Below, piece by piece: positions 1-12,300 of a stretch of 64,000 bases of DNA. The translations under genes were made by a program, and so were the position numbers. The notes under the pieces are model-generated. The model worked only from the letters and a program-made list of their open reading frames with translations, searched no databases and had not been told where the DNA came from. The number at the start of each line of letters is the position of its first letter. The stretch's first letter is position 1. The DNA comes from Rhodococcus opacus B4 (GTDB lineage: Bacteria; Actinomycetota; Actinomycetes; Mycobacteriales; Mycobacteriaceae), in NCBI RefSeq assembly GCF_000010805.1, contig NC_012522.1, positions 6,014,001 through 6,078,000 of the forward strand, read 5' to 3'.

Positions 1-1014
1 GAACTGGGGATTGCGGTGGTCACCGCCGATCCCGATCAACTCGCGGCGCTGCGTGCGGCCGCGGCCACCGACAGCCCGGTGCTGTCCATCGAGCCCGAGC
101 TGATGCACTACGCGCTCTCGATCGGCACCGACCCACGTGTGGAGGCCGAAGCGGCGAGCTTCGGCGACACCGCGGAACTCACGTGGGGACTGCAGGCCAC
201 GAAGGTCACCACGTCGGCATGCAGTGGGTTCGGCGTCAAGGTCGCTGTCCTCGACACCGGCCTCGATCTGACGCACCCGGATTTCGAAGGCCGCGCCATC
301 ACAGCCCAGTCGTTCGTGCCGGGGGCCGGACCGCAGGACGGGCACAGCCACGGCACGCACTGCGTCGGAACCGCCTGCGGACCCAAGTCCCCGAGCGGCA
401 CCCGCCGCTACGGTGTCGCCCACAAGGCGGACATCTTCGTCGGGAAGGTGCTGTCCGATCAGGGACGCGGAGCCGACCGTAGCATCCTCGCCGGAATCGA
501 ATGGGCGATCGTCAACGGCTGCCAGGTCATCTCGATGTCCCTCGGGGCGAACGTCGAGGCGGTATCCGTGGCATACGAGACGGTGGGCAGCCGGGCACTC
601 GCGTCCGGGTCGCTGATCGTCGCGGCCGCCGGCAACAACGCGAACCGCGCGGCAGGGAACATGGGATTCGTGGGTCCACCCGCGAACAGTCCGTCGATCA
701 TGGCTGTCGCCGCGGTGGACGGGGCGCTCGGGCTGGCCAACTTCTCGGCCCGCAGCAACCCCGTCATCGGCGGTCAGATCGATGTGGCGGGGCCCGGGGT
801 GGGCGTGTTCTCCACCGTCCCGGTTCCGACGCGGTACGGCTCGAAGAGCGGGACGAGCATGGCCACCCCGCACGTCGCGGGCATCGCCGCCCTGTGGTGT
901 GAGGCAACCGGACGCACGGGAACCGACCTGTGGGCCGTCCTCACCCAGCAGGCCCGTCGGCTGATGCTGCCGTCCCTCGACGTCGGATCGGGATTGATCC
1001 AGGCACCCGCATGA
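1..1014 (+). CDS. S8 family serine peptidase (subtilase), 5' end outside window
   Basis: Subtilisin-type endopeptidase. The reading frame is open from base 1, so the N-terminus (any signal peptide and most of the propeptide) lies upstream; the GTG at 16 is internal. The first ~40 residues look like the end of a propeptide. The triad is visible: Asp in VAVLDTGLD (~nt 245), His in HSHGTHCVGTACG (~nt 350), Ser in SGTSMATPHVAG (~nt 850), plus the oxyanion Asn region AAAGNNAN (~nt 630). The catalytic domain seems complete and ends shortly after the Ser motif, with no C-terminal anchor. Its stop overlaps the next start (ATGA), so the two genes are translationally coupled. The S8 assignment is firm; substrate and cellular location are unknown because the N-terminus is missing. 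Confidence 0.93.
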   Translation, partial: ELGIAVVTADPDQLAALRAAAATDSPVLSIEPELMHYALSIGTDPRVEAEAASFGDTAELTWGLQATKVTTSACSGFGVKVAVLDTGLDLTHPDFEGRAITAQSFVPGAGPQDGHSHGTHCVGTACGPKSPSGTRRYGVAHKADIFVGKVLSDQGRGADRSILAGIEWAIVNGCQVISMSLGANVEAVSVAYETVGSRALASGSLIVAAAGNNANRAAGNMGFVGPPANSPSIMAVAAVDGALGLANFSARSNPVIGGQIDVAGPGVGVFSTVPVPTRYGSKSGTSMATPHVAGIAALWCEATGRTGTDLWAVLTQQARRLMLPSLDVGSGLIQAPA

Positions 1015-1244
1015 TCGACATCACCGTCACCGTCGACGCCGACCACCTCGACACCATCGAGGCGGTCGGCGCGGCGCTGCGGGAACGCGGAATGCGTGTC
1101 GATCAGGTGCACGGCACCATCGGAATCATCTCCGGCGCGGTCGGGGAAGAGGAACGCGCGGTGCTCGAAACCGTGCCCGGCGTGCTGTCCGTCGAAGCGG
1201 AGAACACCGTTCGGATACCGCCGCCCGACGCGAACCCGCAGTAG
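1011..1244 (+). CDS. Small stand-alone I9-propeptide-like protein, probable partner or inhibitor of the upstream subtilase
   Basis: 77-residue protein with its ATG inside the stop of the subtilase gene (ATGA overlap). No signal peptide is visible. The residue pattern reads beta-alpha-beta-beta-alpha-beta: a strand (IDITVTVD), a helix (HLDTIEAVGAALRERG), two strands (MRVDQVHGTIGIISGAVG) and a second helix followed by a strand with PGVLSVEAE. That closing PGV-x-x-VE pattern is typical of the inhibitor I9/subtilisin propeptide fold. Free-standing I9 proteins such as yeast PBI2 inhibit or chaperone subtilases in trans, so a trans-acting inhibitor or folding helper is inferred. No family was confirmed by search; another small ferredoxin-like protein remains possible. 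Confidence 0.72.
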   Translation: MIDITVTVDADHLDTIEAVGAALRERGMRVDQVHGTIGIISGAVGEEERAVLETVPGVLSVEAENTVRIPPPDANPQ

Positions 1245-1263
1245 CGGCGGTACCCGAACGGGA

Positions 1264-3156
1264 TCAGCTCCCGCAGTTCGGCACGTCGACCGTGACGTTC
1301 GGCGAATCCACCAACGGCTGCACCGGAACCCGCGCCTCCCCCGGCGCGGCGGGCTCGGTGAGCTGGTAAATGACCTCGGTTGTCTTGCCCCGGGGGATCA
1401 TGGGTCGGACGTTGAACACGGGATGTCCGAGTTCGCTTCCGGTGAAGACGAACTGCTGAGCACCGTTGACCGTCACCTTGTCGAGGGTCGCGCCCCGAGT
1501 GGCGAGCAACGACAGGTCGACCGAATTCGTGCCCTTCGGCGTGTTGCCGACGTTCTCGAACATCCCGGCGACGTAGTCGGGGAACTCGCCCGCAGGGGTG
1601 TTGTTGGTCAGGCGCACCGTGACGGTCGACGAGCGGGTGTCGCCGGCGCAACTGTCGGCCACGTACGAGATCTCACGTGTCAGGTAGTAGTCGAGCTTGT
1701 TGCCACCCTGGTTGTTCACCACGACCCCCGCGTATGGCGCCGCATCCTCCGGAACGACATTGCCGACCTTCGTCGTCGAAAGCACCTGCTGGAGTGCCGG
1801 GTCCGCGCTCCACACGGCGATGCGTCCCTCGCCGGCGGCCTTGCCCAATGCGTCGAGCAGGGCCTGCGGGGACGACAGCTTGCCGGTCATCTTGTCGACC
1901 ACCCGAGCCGCGACCGTCTGCAAGTACTGCTTGCGCGCCTTGTTGTCGTCGGCGAATCGCACATACGCGGTTGATTCGGTGAGCTCGACGACGTTGTCCT
2001 TGGTGATCACCTCGCCGTCCGGCATCGTGACCGGACCGATGGCGCCGAGAACATAGCTGAGGGCGACAGGGTCGGTCGCGACGACGCCGTCCACCTGCTC
2101 ACCGGATTCCTGTGCCCACAGCGACTTCCAGATCTGCGCGGCATACGGGAAGTGGGAGCTGAGGTTGCTGTTCCGGAAGTCGGTGGTGGGCCGGCTGGCG
2201 CCGTACCGTGCGTCGAATTCGGGACCGAGATCGAGTGGTTGCTTGTCCATCGACAGCTCCGAGTTCGCGCCGAGCGTGTCGACCTTCGCCGATCCGTCGC
2301 TGGCGCGGACGATGCCGAATCCACCCAGCAGGCCGCCGGTTCCACGTGCCTCGGCGTTCGTTTGGAAGCCGAGGAAATAGTTCCGCGGGCCGTCCCCGCC
2401 GAGCATCGCCGGCACGACCTTTGCGGCGATCGCGGTGTTGCCCAGCAGCTTCGACAGTTCGGCCGTCTGATCCTGCAATGCCGTTCGGGCCTCGTTCACC
2501 AAGCCGAGATACGCGGCCTCGTCGATGGAGCGCGCCTGATTCGACAGTGACTGCGCGGCAGTGGATGTCTGCTCGAGTACCGGGGTTGCGTCACGCAGCG
2601 ACTGCACGTTGACGCGGCCGCCACCCTCGATCAGCTGATCCGGAGCCAGCGTGCTTCCGGCGTCCACCGCCGGAGTCAGGACGTCGTGGGTGAGCCCCCG
2701 CACGACCTCGGAGATCTGCTGAGAAGTTGCCAGCGGGCTACCGAGTATCGGGATGGCGGCGGAAATGCTCCACGGGATCGAATGCGTGTTCTCGTAGGCC
2801 CGCGACGCGTACTTGTCGGCGTCGGCCGCCGACCGCTGCGCGTCGGCCGTGTTGCCGTCGAGCAGGGCGTCCTTGGCGAGCTGCGCGTGACCGCGCGCCT
2901 CCTCGAGATTCGCCTGCGCCTCGCGGGCGGTGAAGCCCAGCCACGCGCCGAAGGCGACGACGACCACGACGGCCACCGAGCCACCGATGATCACGCGGCG
3001 CCGCAAGCGATGCGCCCGTACCTGGGGTTGGTGTGTCCGGCGTTTACGGACACGTCGAAGCGGGGTGTCGCCTGCCGACTGAGCTCCGTCGTCCGAGCCG
3101 CGATTGTCCGGGCCTGACGTGCCGAAACCCGACGGGCCCGTGACGTTGTCGTCCAT
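1264..3156 (-). CDS. DUF4012 domain-containing membrane protein
   Basis: 630 residues. The N-terminal ~50 residues are polar and Gly/Arg-rich, followed by a basic stretch and one transmembrane helix (VIIGGSVAVVVVVAFGAWLG, about residues 54-73). The large remainder is predicted extracytoplasmic. It has an alanine-rich helical part (YASRAYENTHSIPWSISAAI) and a body with FLGFQTNAEARGTGGLLGGF, which I recognise as the DUF4012 signature. The biochemical function of the family is unknown; members often sit with exopolysaccharide genes in actinobacteria. It is transcribed divergently from the NRPS gene, and the Wzz/BY-kinase follows that gene, so an envelope role is an inference from context. The ATG at 3156 is supported by the conserved organisation (polar leader, then TM). 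Confidence 0.8.
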   Translation of the reverse strand: MDDNVTGPSGFGTSGPDNRGSDDGAQSAGDTPLRRVRKRRTHQPQVRAHRLRRRVIIGGSVAVVVVVAFGAWLGFTAREAQANLEEARGHAQLAKDALLDGNTADAQRSAADADKYASRAYENTHSIPWSISAAIPILGSPLATSQQISEVVRGLTHDVLTPAVDAGSTLAPDQLIEGGGRVNVQSLRDATPVLEQTSTAAQSLSNQARSIDEAAYLGLVNEARTALQDQTAELSKLLGNTAIAAKVVPAMLGGDGPRNYFLGFQTNAEARGTGGLLGGFGIVRASDGSAKVDTLGANSELSMDKQPLDLGPEFDARYGASRPTTDFRNSNLSSHFPYAAQIWKSLWAQESGEQVDGVVATDPVALSYVLGAIGPVTMPDGEVITKDNVVELTESTAYVRFADDNKARKQYLQTVAARVVDKMTGKLSSPQALLDALGKAAGEGRIAVWSADPALQQVLSTTKVGNVVPEDAAPYAGVVVNNQGGNKLDYYLTREISYVADSCAGDTRSSTVTVRLTNNTPAGEFPDYVAGMFENVGNTPKGTNSVDLSLLATRGATLDKVTVNGAQQFVFTGSELGHPVFNVRPMIPRGKTTEVIYQLTEPAAPGEARVPVQPLVDSPNVTVDVPNCGS

Positions 3157-3385
3157 TGCTGCTCGGCTCCTGTCTGAGGGTGTGGAGAGATTATCGTGAC
3201 GTATCGCTCACCGCCGCCCCTCGTGTGGAGGGCGGATGATTTGCCCAGTATTGTCTAGGGCGGGTAACGAACTACGCGGTGCCCACGATGTAAGTCCCGT
3301 CGAGGCGCTGCCTCATAATTTTCGAGGTACGGCTGAGTGGCGGGACAGATGCGTGTCAAGGCCCTATGAGGGCGGGGTGGGGGAA
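3157..3385. promoter_or_regulatory. Divergent intergenic region between DUF4012 gene and NRPS
   Basis: About 230 bp between the two divergent starts, less GC-rich than the flanks. Both promoters must lie here if the NRPS starts at 3386. TATTGT at 3247-3252 is a possible -10 element for the NRPS; I see no convincing -35 and no strong palindrome. The NRPS reading frame stays open back to an ATG at 3236, but the extra 50 residues do not look like NRPS sequence. Confidence 0.35.
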
Positions 3386-6300
3386 GTGAATCCTTTCCCG
3401 CTTTCGCGTGCGCAACAAGCGCTGTGGTTCGCTCAGCAGCTCGATCCCGACGTACCCCTGAATATCGCCCAATACGTCGAGGTCCGCGGGATCCTCGATC
3501 TCGACGCATTGGTCGCGGCCACTGAGCGCGCCTGCCGTGAACTGGAGTCCCCTGTCATTCGGTTGGTAGACGCGCCGGGGGAGCCATGGCAACTGGTGGA
3601 TCAGAGCATCAGCGATGCTCTCACCTACATAGATCTGCGTGAATCCGACGACCCGATTGGTGATGCACACCGCTGGATGATCGAGGCGTACAGCCGACCG
3701 CTCGATGTGCTCTCCGATCGGATGATTGCGGCCACGCTGCTGCATCTCGGCGTCGACCACTATTACTGGTACTCCCATGTACACCATCTGGTGATGGACG
3801 GGCACGGCGCGATGGTGCTGATGAACCGAGTCGCCGAGGTCTACACCCACCTCGTTAACGGAACCGAGCCGCCGCCGCCGTCCGCGCTGAGTCTGCGAGA
3901 ACTGTACGAGGCTGAGGCCTCCTACCGCACCAGCAGCAGGTTCACTCGCGATCAGGATCACTGGAAAGAGCGTATGGCGGAGTTGCCGGACCCGCGGCGG
4001 CTGACCGAGCGGACGGCGCGTCCCGTATCCCAGGCTCGGCTCGTCACTCGGCTGATGGACTCGGCGATCGCGACGCGCGTCGGGGAACTGGCAAAGCAAT
4101 GGACCTCTTCCGAGGTACCGGTAATCGTCGCTGCGTTCGCCGCCTACATGGGTCGGATGACCGACTCCACTGACGTGGTTCTCACTCTCCCCGTATCGGG
4201 ACGCACCACCGCCGCCGTACGGCGTTCGGCAGGCATGGTTTCGAATGTCGTGCCACTGCGGGTGCAGGTCGATCCGGACGTGGATGCTCGCGAGTTGGTA
4301 CGTCGAGTGCAGTTGGAACTGACCGGAGCGCTTCGGCACCAACGATTCCGGTACGAAGACATGCGGTCCGGGGGCGGTGATTCTGCTCGGCGTAGCTTCG
4401 GCCCCACCGTCAACATCATGAACTTTCACAACGAAATCGTTCTCGGCGACCTGGTGGGCGAGTTCGCGGTCCTCACCACCGGCCCCGTCGACGACCTGTC
4501 GCTCAATCTCTACCCGTCGGTGGCCGGACGTACCGTGCGCATCGATTTCGAGGGGAACCCCGGCTTGTACAGCGCCGAGGTTTTGAGCGATCACTACTCC
4601 CGATTCCTGGAATTCCTCGACAACTTCGTCGGGCCCGGGTGCGACGGTCCGATCGGGGACCTCCCGATTCTCAACACTGATGAACTAACAGAATACGTCC
4701 CGTGCGTCGGACCGTCGGCACCCGCGCCCGTGACGTTGGCGTCCCTGCTGCGCTCATCCGATCCGTCGGCGCCGGCAGTGAAATATGCCGGTGCGGAGAT
4801 CACTTACGGCGAGTTGGACGCCCGTTCGAACCGATTGGCACGCCGACTGATCGACCACGGCATCGGCCCCGAGGACGTCGTGGCCGCATTGCTACCGCGG
4901 TCGGTCGAATCGGTGGTCGCGCTGTGGGCGGTGGCTCGCGCCGGTGCCGTGTACATGCCAGTCGACCCCGGATACCCCGCAGACCGGATCGCGTTCATGC
5001 TCGCCGACTCCGGTGCGGCGGCGGCCCTGGCCCTCGATGCCGACGGCGTTCCCCAGGGTGTCTCGTGGATCGACATCGATGACCTCCCCGGGTCTTCAAA
5101 TCCCGTTTCCGATACCGATCGCGTGCATCCGCTGTCGCTAGACCACCCCGCCTATCTGCTCTACACCTCTGGTTCGACCGGCGCACCCAAGGGCGTGGTG
5201 GTCACGCACCGGGGGCTCGCGGCCCTGTCCCGGGCTCGCGATGACGTCTATCGCGTCGACACCGCTGCTCGTGTGGCGCATTTCGCGTCGCCGTCCTTCG
5301 ACATCTCGATCGAAGAATTACTGCTCGCATTCACTGCCGGCGCGTCCGTCGTGATCGTGCCGCCGGAGGTGTTGGCCGGCGACGAACTGACCGAACTGCT
5401 GCGGCGCGAACGTGTCACTCACGCAATTTTCACCCCTTCCGTCGTCGCGTCGATCACTCCCGCGGGGTTGCCCGATCTGGTCGTCCTCGACGTGGGTGGA
5501 GAGGCACTTCCCCCCGAACTGGTCGCGCGTTGGGCCGCCGGCCGCACCATGGTGAACAGCTACGGTCCCACGGAAGCCACCGTGACGACGCTGCTGAGCG
5601 GATCACTCGGCGCCGACTCGACAGTGTCCATCGGTCGTCCTGTTGCGGGCACCAGCGCCCTGGTGCTCGACAGCAGGTTGCGGCCGGTGCCCATCGGCGT
5701 GGTGGGGGAGTTGTATCTCGCAGGTCCTGCTTTGGCGCGGGGGTATGTGGGTGCGCCTGGGTTGACGGCCGAACGCTTCGTGGCCAACGTGTGCGGTTCG
5801 GGGCGGATGTATCGCACCGGTGATCTGGTGCGGTGGAGTGTTACTCGTGAACTCGAATTCGTGGGTCGTGTCGATGATCAGGTGAAGCTTCGTGGGTTCC
5901 GGGTCGAGCTCGGGGAGATCGACGCGGTGCTGATGTCGTTCGGCGGGGTCGACGCTGCGGTGACGGTGGTGCGTGGGAATGTGCTGACGTCGTATGTGGT
6001 GGGACCGCGGTTGCATGGGGAGTTGCTGCGGGAGTTCGCGAGTAAGCGTTTGCCGCGGTACATGGTGCCTGCGTCGGTGACGGTGTTGGGTGAGTTGCCG
6101 CTGACTCGCAGTGGCAAGGTGGATCGTGGGGCGCTGCCGGAGCCGGTATTGCCGTCGGTTCGCTCGCCGCGTGGCCCGCTCGAGGAGTTGGTGGCAGGGG
6201 TGATCGCCGACGTGCTGGGTGTGGGGGAGGTGGACGCGGAGACCGACTTCTTCACGCTCGGCGGCAACTCGCTGTCGGCGACGCGGGTGGTGTCTGCATT

Positions 6301-9300
6301 GTCCGCCGCCTCCGGCGTCCGCCTCGGAGTGCGGGAGCTGTTCGAGCAGCCGACTGTCGCCGGTCTGGCCTCCATCCTCGCCAAAGGTGGCGAGCGGCGT
6401 CCTCCGCTCGAGCATCGTCCCGGCCGGGGACCGGTGCCGCTCGCGCCCGCGCAGCAGCCGCTGTGGGTGCTCGACCGGGTCCAGCCGGAATCCTCGGCAT
6501 ACGCCGAGCCGTTTGTCGTGGATCTCGACGGCTACCTGGACGTGGACGCGCTACGGCTTGCTCTGACCGACGTGGTCGGCCGCCATTCCGTGCTGCGCAC
6601 CGTCTTCCCCGAAACGGATCACGGTCCAGTTCAAGATGTCACGGCCACTACGGTCGACCTGGTCTCGTTGAACCCGCACGAGATCTCCGACTTCACCGCG
6701 CGTGGGTTCGATCTGACTGCAGAACCGCCCATACGGGTGGGCTTGTGCACGCACGAGCCGGATCGGCACACACTCGCGATTGTCGTTCACCACATCGCTG
6801 TCGACGGGCTCTCAATAGCCCCACTCGTGCGAGACGTGACCTCGGCCTACGAAGCGCGGTCGAATGGCCGGAGCCCCGACTGGGCCCCGCTACCGGTCGA
6901 TTACGCCGACTACAGCCGATGGCAGCGCGAGCTGATGGGTGACCCTGCGGATCGCGGCAGTCTGGCATCCCGTCAACTCCACTATTGGACGACCACACTG
7001 GCAGACGCACCCACGCTGCTGGGATTGCCGACCGACAGGCCGCGGCTTTTCGGCGACGAGTCGAGCGCCGGGCAGGTGCGGTTCACGGTGCCTGCCGAGT
7101 TGCACCAGAAGATGGAGACACTCGCACGCGAGAAGAACTCGACGACATTCATGGTGCTACACGCGGCACTGGTCGTTCTGCTGCACAAGCTCACCGGTAC
7201 CGACGACATTGTTGTGGGAACTCCGACGTCGGGACGCACCGACCCCGCCTTGGACGAGGTCGTCGGGATGTTCGTGGGCATCGTGCCATTGCGCAGCCGA
7301 GTGAACCCGCGTGTCGTGTTCACCGAACTGCTCGCATCGGTGCAGTCGACGGATCTGGCGGCGTTCGCGAATTCGGACGTGCCGTTCGACATGATTGTGG
7401 ACGCGGTGACACCAGCCCGATCTGGCGGCCACCATCCGCTGTTCCAGGTGATGTTCGCCTTCCAGGATTTCGCCGACGTTGCCGTCGAGCTTCCCGGGAT
7501 CAGAAGTCAGGCACGTGAAGTCGGCACACGCGTCAGCCGTTTCGACCTCGAAGTGTCAGTACGCGAACGACGTTCCCAGGGCGGCGGCCCCGGTGGGCTG
7601 ACGGGGACGATGGCCTTCCCCGAGGCGCTGTTCGACCAGGAATCGGTTACACAGTGGGCCGAGCGACTGCTGCGTGTGCTGACGGCATTGACGGATGAGT
7701 CCGACATGCCCGTCGGAGCCATCGATGTGCTGAGCGCGGAGGAGCGCGCGTTCGCGCTGTCGAAAGCCGAAGGGGAAGCACTCGAAACCGACTCGCTTGC
7801 CGACCTTCTCGACGTGCAGGTGGCTCAGCGTCCCCACGCCGTCGCCGCGACTTTCGGCAGCGCAAACCTGACATACGCCGAATTGCATCGCCGTGCGGAA
7901 GAACTTGCCTGCCGGCTGCGCGACGTGGGCGTAGCAACGGAAGACGTCGTCGCCGTCGCGCTGTCACGGTCCATCGACCTGGTGATTGCCATCGTTGCCG
8001 TGGCGAAGGCAGGCGGCGTCTACATGCCCGTCGACGTCGACTACCCCGCCGAACGCATCCGTTACCTGTTGAGCGATGCGTCCCCTGCGGCGCTGCTCAC
8101 CAGCGAAGCCGATGCCGAGCGCCTTCCAGCAGTCGGCGTCCCCACCCTCATGGTGTCTTCGTCCGTGAGCGCCGACCACGCGCGGACCGTCGGCAAATAC
8201 GCACGCGGGCGCGGCGCCTACCTGATCTATACCTCGGGCTCGACCGGGCAGCCCAAGGGAGTGCTCGTCTCGCACGCGAATGTGCTGTCGCTGCTGGCCA
8301 ACACCTGTGCGGAGTTCGGATTCGGACCTGGGGACGTGTGGACCCTGTTCCACTCGTTTTCCTTCGACTTCTCGGTGTGGGAAATGTGGGGAGCGCTCAC
8401 CACCGGCGGCCGGTTGGTCTTGGTCGATCATTTCGTGGCTCGATCGCCCGACGAGTTCACCTCGCTGCTCGAGCGCGAAGGTGTCACGGTTCTCAATCAA
8501 ACGCCCTCCGCATTCGCTCAACTCGTCGACCGAGAGTTGCCGCTCAGCCTTCGACTGCTGATCTTCGGCGGGGAGCCCCTCGGTGCTGCAACGGTTGCTC
8601 CGTTGCTGGAGCGGCGCCCGGACATCCGAGCCGTCAACATGTTCGGCATTACGGAGACGACGGTTCACGTCACCCGTCACGATGTGACGGGCGTAGAGAC
8701 CCGGCCCTCCGTCGGCGTCCCGCTGCCGGGAGTCCGAGCGTATGTATTGGATGCGTCGCTGCAGCCTGTGCCGCCGGGGACCGTCGGCGAGTTGTACGTG
8801 GCCGGTACTCAGGTGTCCCGCGGGTACCATCAGCGGCCTGCGCTCACGGCTGCCCGCTTCGTCGCGTCGGTGGACGGTGGACGCATGTACCGCACGGGCG
8901 ACCGGGTCCGCCAATACCCGGACGGAACCATCGACTACATCGGTCGTGCCGATTCCCAGGTGGAGATCCGTGGTTACCGCATCGAGCCGGGGGAGATCGA
9001 GGCCGCACTGTTGCGGCACCCGTCTGTCGACGCCGCCGCGGTCGTATTGCGGGACGCCGCGCTCGGCAACCAATTGGTGGCGTATCCGGTCACCGCATGC
9101 GACGCGGCCATCCTGTACCGCCACCTCAGGGCAGTCTTGCCGGAACATCTGGTTCCAGGCGCGATCGTTCCAGTGACCGCTCTCCCGCTGACGGTCAACG
9201 GCAAGCTCGACGTGAAGGCGCTGCCGGAACCGGGCGTCGCGGCGGCGGACGGGCAGGGCACCCACACTCCGATCGAGGATGTGGTGGCGGATGTGTTCAC

Positions 9301-12300
9301 CGAGGTGCTCGGCGCCGCCGAGATGGGGACGCGGCACAATTTCTTCGACCTGGGCGGCAATTCGCTGCTCGCCACCCGGGTGTCGGCGCGGGTGAGTGCG
9401 GTGTTCGACATCGACGTGACGGTGAAGGACGTGTTCGAGGCGCCCACCGTCGCCGAGTTGGCGTCCCGGATCGAGGAGCGTTCCGGTGGCGAGCGTCGAC
9501 GCCCCCCGCTGCGGCCCGCGTCGAGCGTCGGGCGCATTCCGCTGTCGCCGGCGCAGCAGCGGATGTGGTTCGTCAACCAATTCGACACCGGGGCATCGGG
9601 ATACAACCTTCCGCTCGTCGTGCGCCTCGACGGCGAACTGGACGTGCACGCCCTGGCGTCCGCGGCCTCCGACCTGATCGAACGGCACCACACTCTCCGC
9701 ACGGTGTACCCGTCCGATGCCGAGGGCGTGCACCAGGTCGTGCTCGACGCGGGCGACGTCCCGCTGGACCTGACCCCGATCGCGCTGCCCGAGGATGCCG
9801 TCGACGCGCACCTGCGCGCGTTCGTCGACAGCGGATTCGACGTGTCCGTCGACGCACCCATCCGGTCGCGGCTGTATCGCGTCGGGCCCGAATCACACGT
9901 GCTCGCGCTCGTGGTGCACCACATCGCCGCCGACGCGTGGTCGCTGACCCCGCTGATCCGCGACACGATGACGGCGTACCAGGCGCGGCTCGACGGCGGC
10001 GGCCCCGAATGGCCTCCACTGCCGGTGCAGTACAGCGACTACAGCGTGTGGCAACGGGCCGTCCTCGACGACGCATCCGCCGACGCGCTGCAGCAGTACT
10101 GGCTCGACACCCTCGCAGACCTACCCGAGCGGGTCACCCTGCCGACAGATCACCCGCGCCCCGCCGCGGTCTCCGGTCGGGCAGGCACGGTCGGCATCGA
10201 ACTCGACGAACAGCTGCACGACGCGCTGAACACGCTGGCCCGCAACGGTCGGGCCACCACGTTCATGGTGCTGCACGCCGCGCTGGCGGCCGTCCTCTCG
10301 CGGTACAGCGGCAGTCGCGACGTGCCCATCGGCACCGCCGTCGCCGGGCGCACCGACCCGCAACTCGACGACATGGTCGGGATGTTCGCCGGCACCCTCG
10401 TGCTGCGTACCGCTGTGGACCCGTCGGCGACCTTCATGGAGCTGCTCGCCCACGTACACGAACGGGACATCGCCGCCTACACACATGCCGACATGCCGTT
10501 CGAGACTCTTGTCGAACTGCTGAACCCGGCGCGGTCGACGTCGCATCACCTGCTGTTCCAAGTGGCTCTGTCGATGCAGCGGAGCCGAATCGGCCAGGTG
10601 ACGCTGCCTGGGCTGACGGTGACGCCCGTGGGTGACGTGGTGGACCGGGCGAACTTCGATCTGCAGTTGACCGTCACGGAATCCGGGCCCGGCGGTCGGA
10701 TGCACCTCGACTTCGGTTACGACGCAGACCTGTACGAGCACGCGACGATCGAACAGTTCGCGTCGCGGCTGGTGCGGTTCCTCAGTGCCGTCGGCGCAGA
10801 CCCTCAGCTTCCCGTGGGCGACATCGACCTGTTCGACGCCGCCGAGCGTGCCGCACTGGTGCCCGCCGTCGGTCCCGCTGCCCCCGCGCCGTCGACGCTG
10901 CGCGAGATCCTGACCCGGGGCGTCGCCGTCGCTCCCGACGCCGTTGCGGTGATCGGTGGGGGCGTCGAACTCTCCTACCGTGAGCTGGACGCTCGCTCCG
11001 ACGTCATGGCACGGGAACTCGTCGAGAACGGTGCGGGGCCGGGAATCCTGATTCCGTGGGCCGAGCCGCGGTCGGTGGACTCGGTGGTGCGGCTCTGGGC
11101 CATCGCGAAGACCGGCGCGGCCCCCGTTCTCTTCGACCCCGCCCGCACCCCGTTCCCCCCACGTGAGTGGGAAAGTGTGCCGGGGCACGCTTTGCCGCTC
11201 ACGGGGGAGGTGGCGTACGTCGTCTATACCTCGGGAACGACGGGCACACCCAAGGGCGTCGTGGTCACTCACGACGGGCTCGCGGCCCTCGACGCCGACC
11301 TGCGCGAGCGGTATGCCGCCGGCCCCGGCTGCCGGATGCTGCACCGCGGCGCGGCCGGGTTCGACATGACGCTGCTCGAGGTCCTGGTCGCCGGGGCGTC
11401 GGGAGCCACCCTGGTGATCGCATCGGACGCCGAATACGCCGGCCCGCCGCTCGCCGACCTGATGGAACGCGACCGCATCACGCACGCGTGCATGACACCG
11501 ACGATCCTCGCGACCCTCGGCGAACGGGACCTTCCGGATCTGCAGGTGCTGATGGTGGGCGGTGAGCGACTCGGCAGCGAACTGGTGAACCGCTGGGCCG
11601 CCGGGCGCCGCGTGTACAACGCGTACGGTCCCGCCGAGGCCACCATGTACGCCGTCGCCACCGGACCGCTCGCGGTGGGGGAGCCGGTCTCGATCGGCGC
11701 ACCCGTGCGCGGTGTGTCAGCGCTGGTGCTCGACGACCGGCTCCGCCCGGTCCCGCCCGGCGTGCCCGGGGAGTTGTATCTGGCAGGCGGCGCGCTCGCC
11801 CGCGGTTACGCCGACCAACCAGGGCTGACGGCGGAGCGGTTCGTCGCGGCCGAAGACGGCGCACGCGTGTACCGCACCGGCGACCTCGTGCGCTGGCGGG
11901 TGACCGCCGCCGGACACGAGCTCGAGTACCTGGGCCGCAACGACTCTCAGATCAAGATGCGGGGAGTGCGCGTCGAGCCGGCGGAGATCGACACGGTCAT
12001 CGCGCGGCTCGCCGACGTCGTCTTCGCCGGCACCGTCGTGCGCACCACCGGCGCGGGCACCGAGATGCTGGTGTCGTACGTGCTGCCGACCGGCCACCTC
12101 GACGTCCACGACCTGCGACGCCGCCTCGCCGAATCGCTGCCGGCGTATCTCGTGCCGACCGCCGTGGTGATGCTCGACGCCGCGCCTCCCACCGTGAACG
12201 GCAAACTCGACCTGCGGTCGCTGCCGATGCCGGAACTGTCGGTCGCCGAGGACGAACCACCGCACACCGACACCGAACGCGCGGTGGCATCCGTGTTCGC

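Noticed and set aside
3236-3385. N-terminal 50-residue extension of the NRPS from ATG 3236
   Set aside because: The sequence is not NRPS-like and would leave only 80 bp for two divergent promoters; kept as a possible alternative start only.
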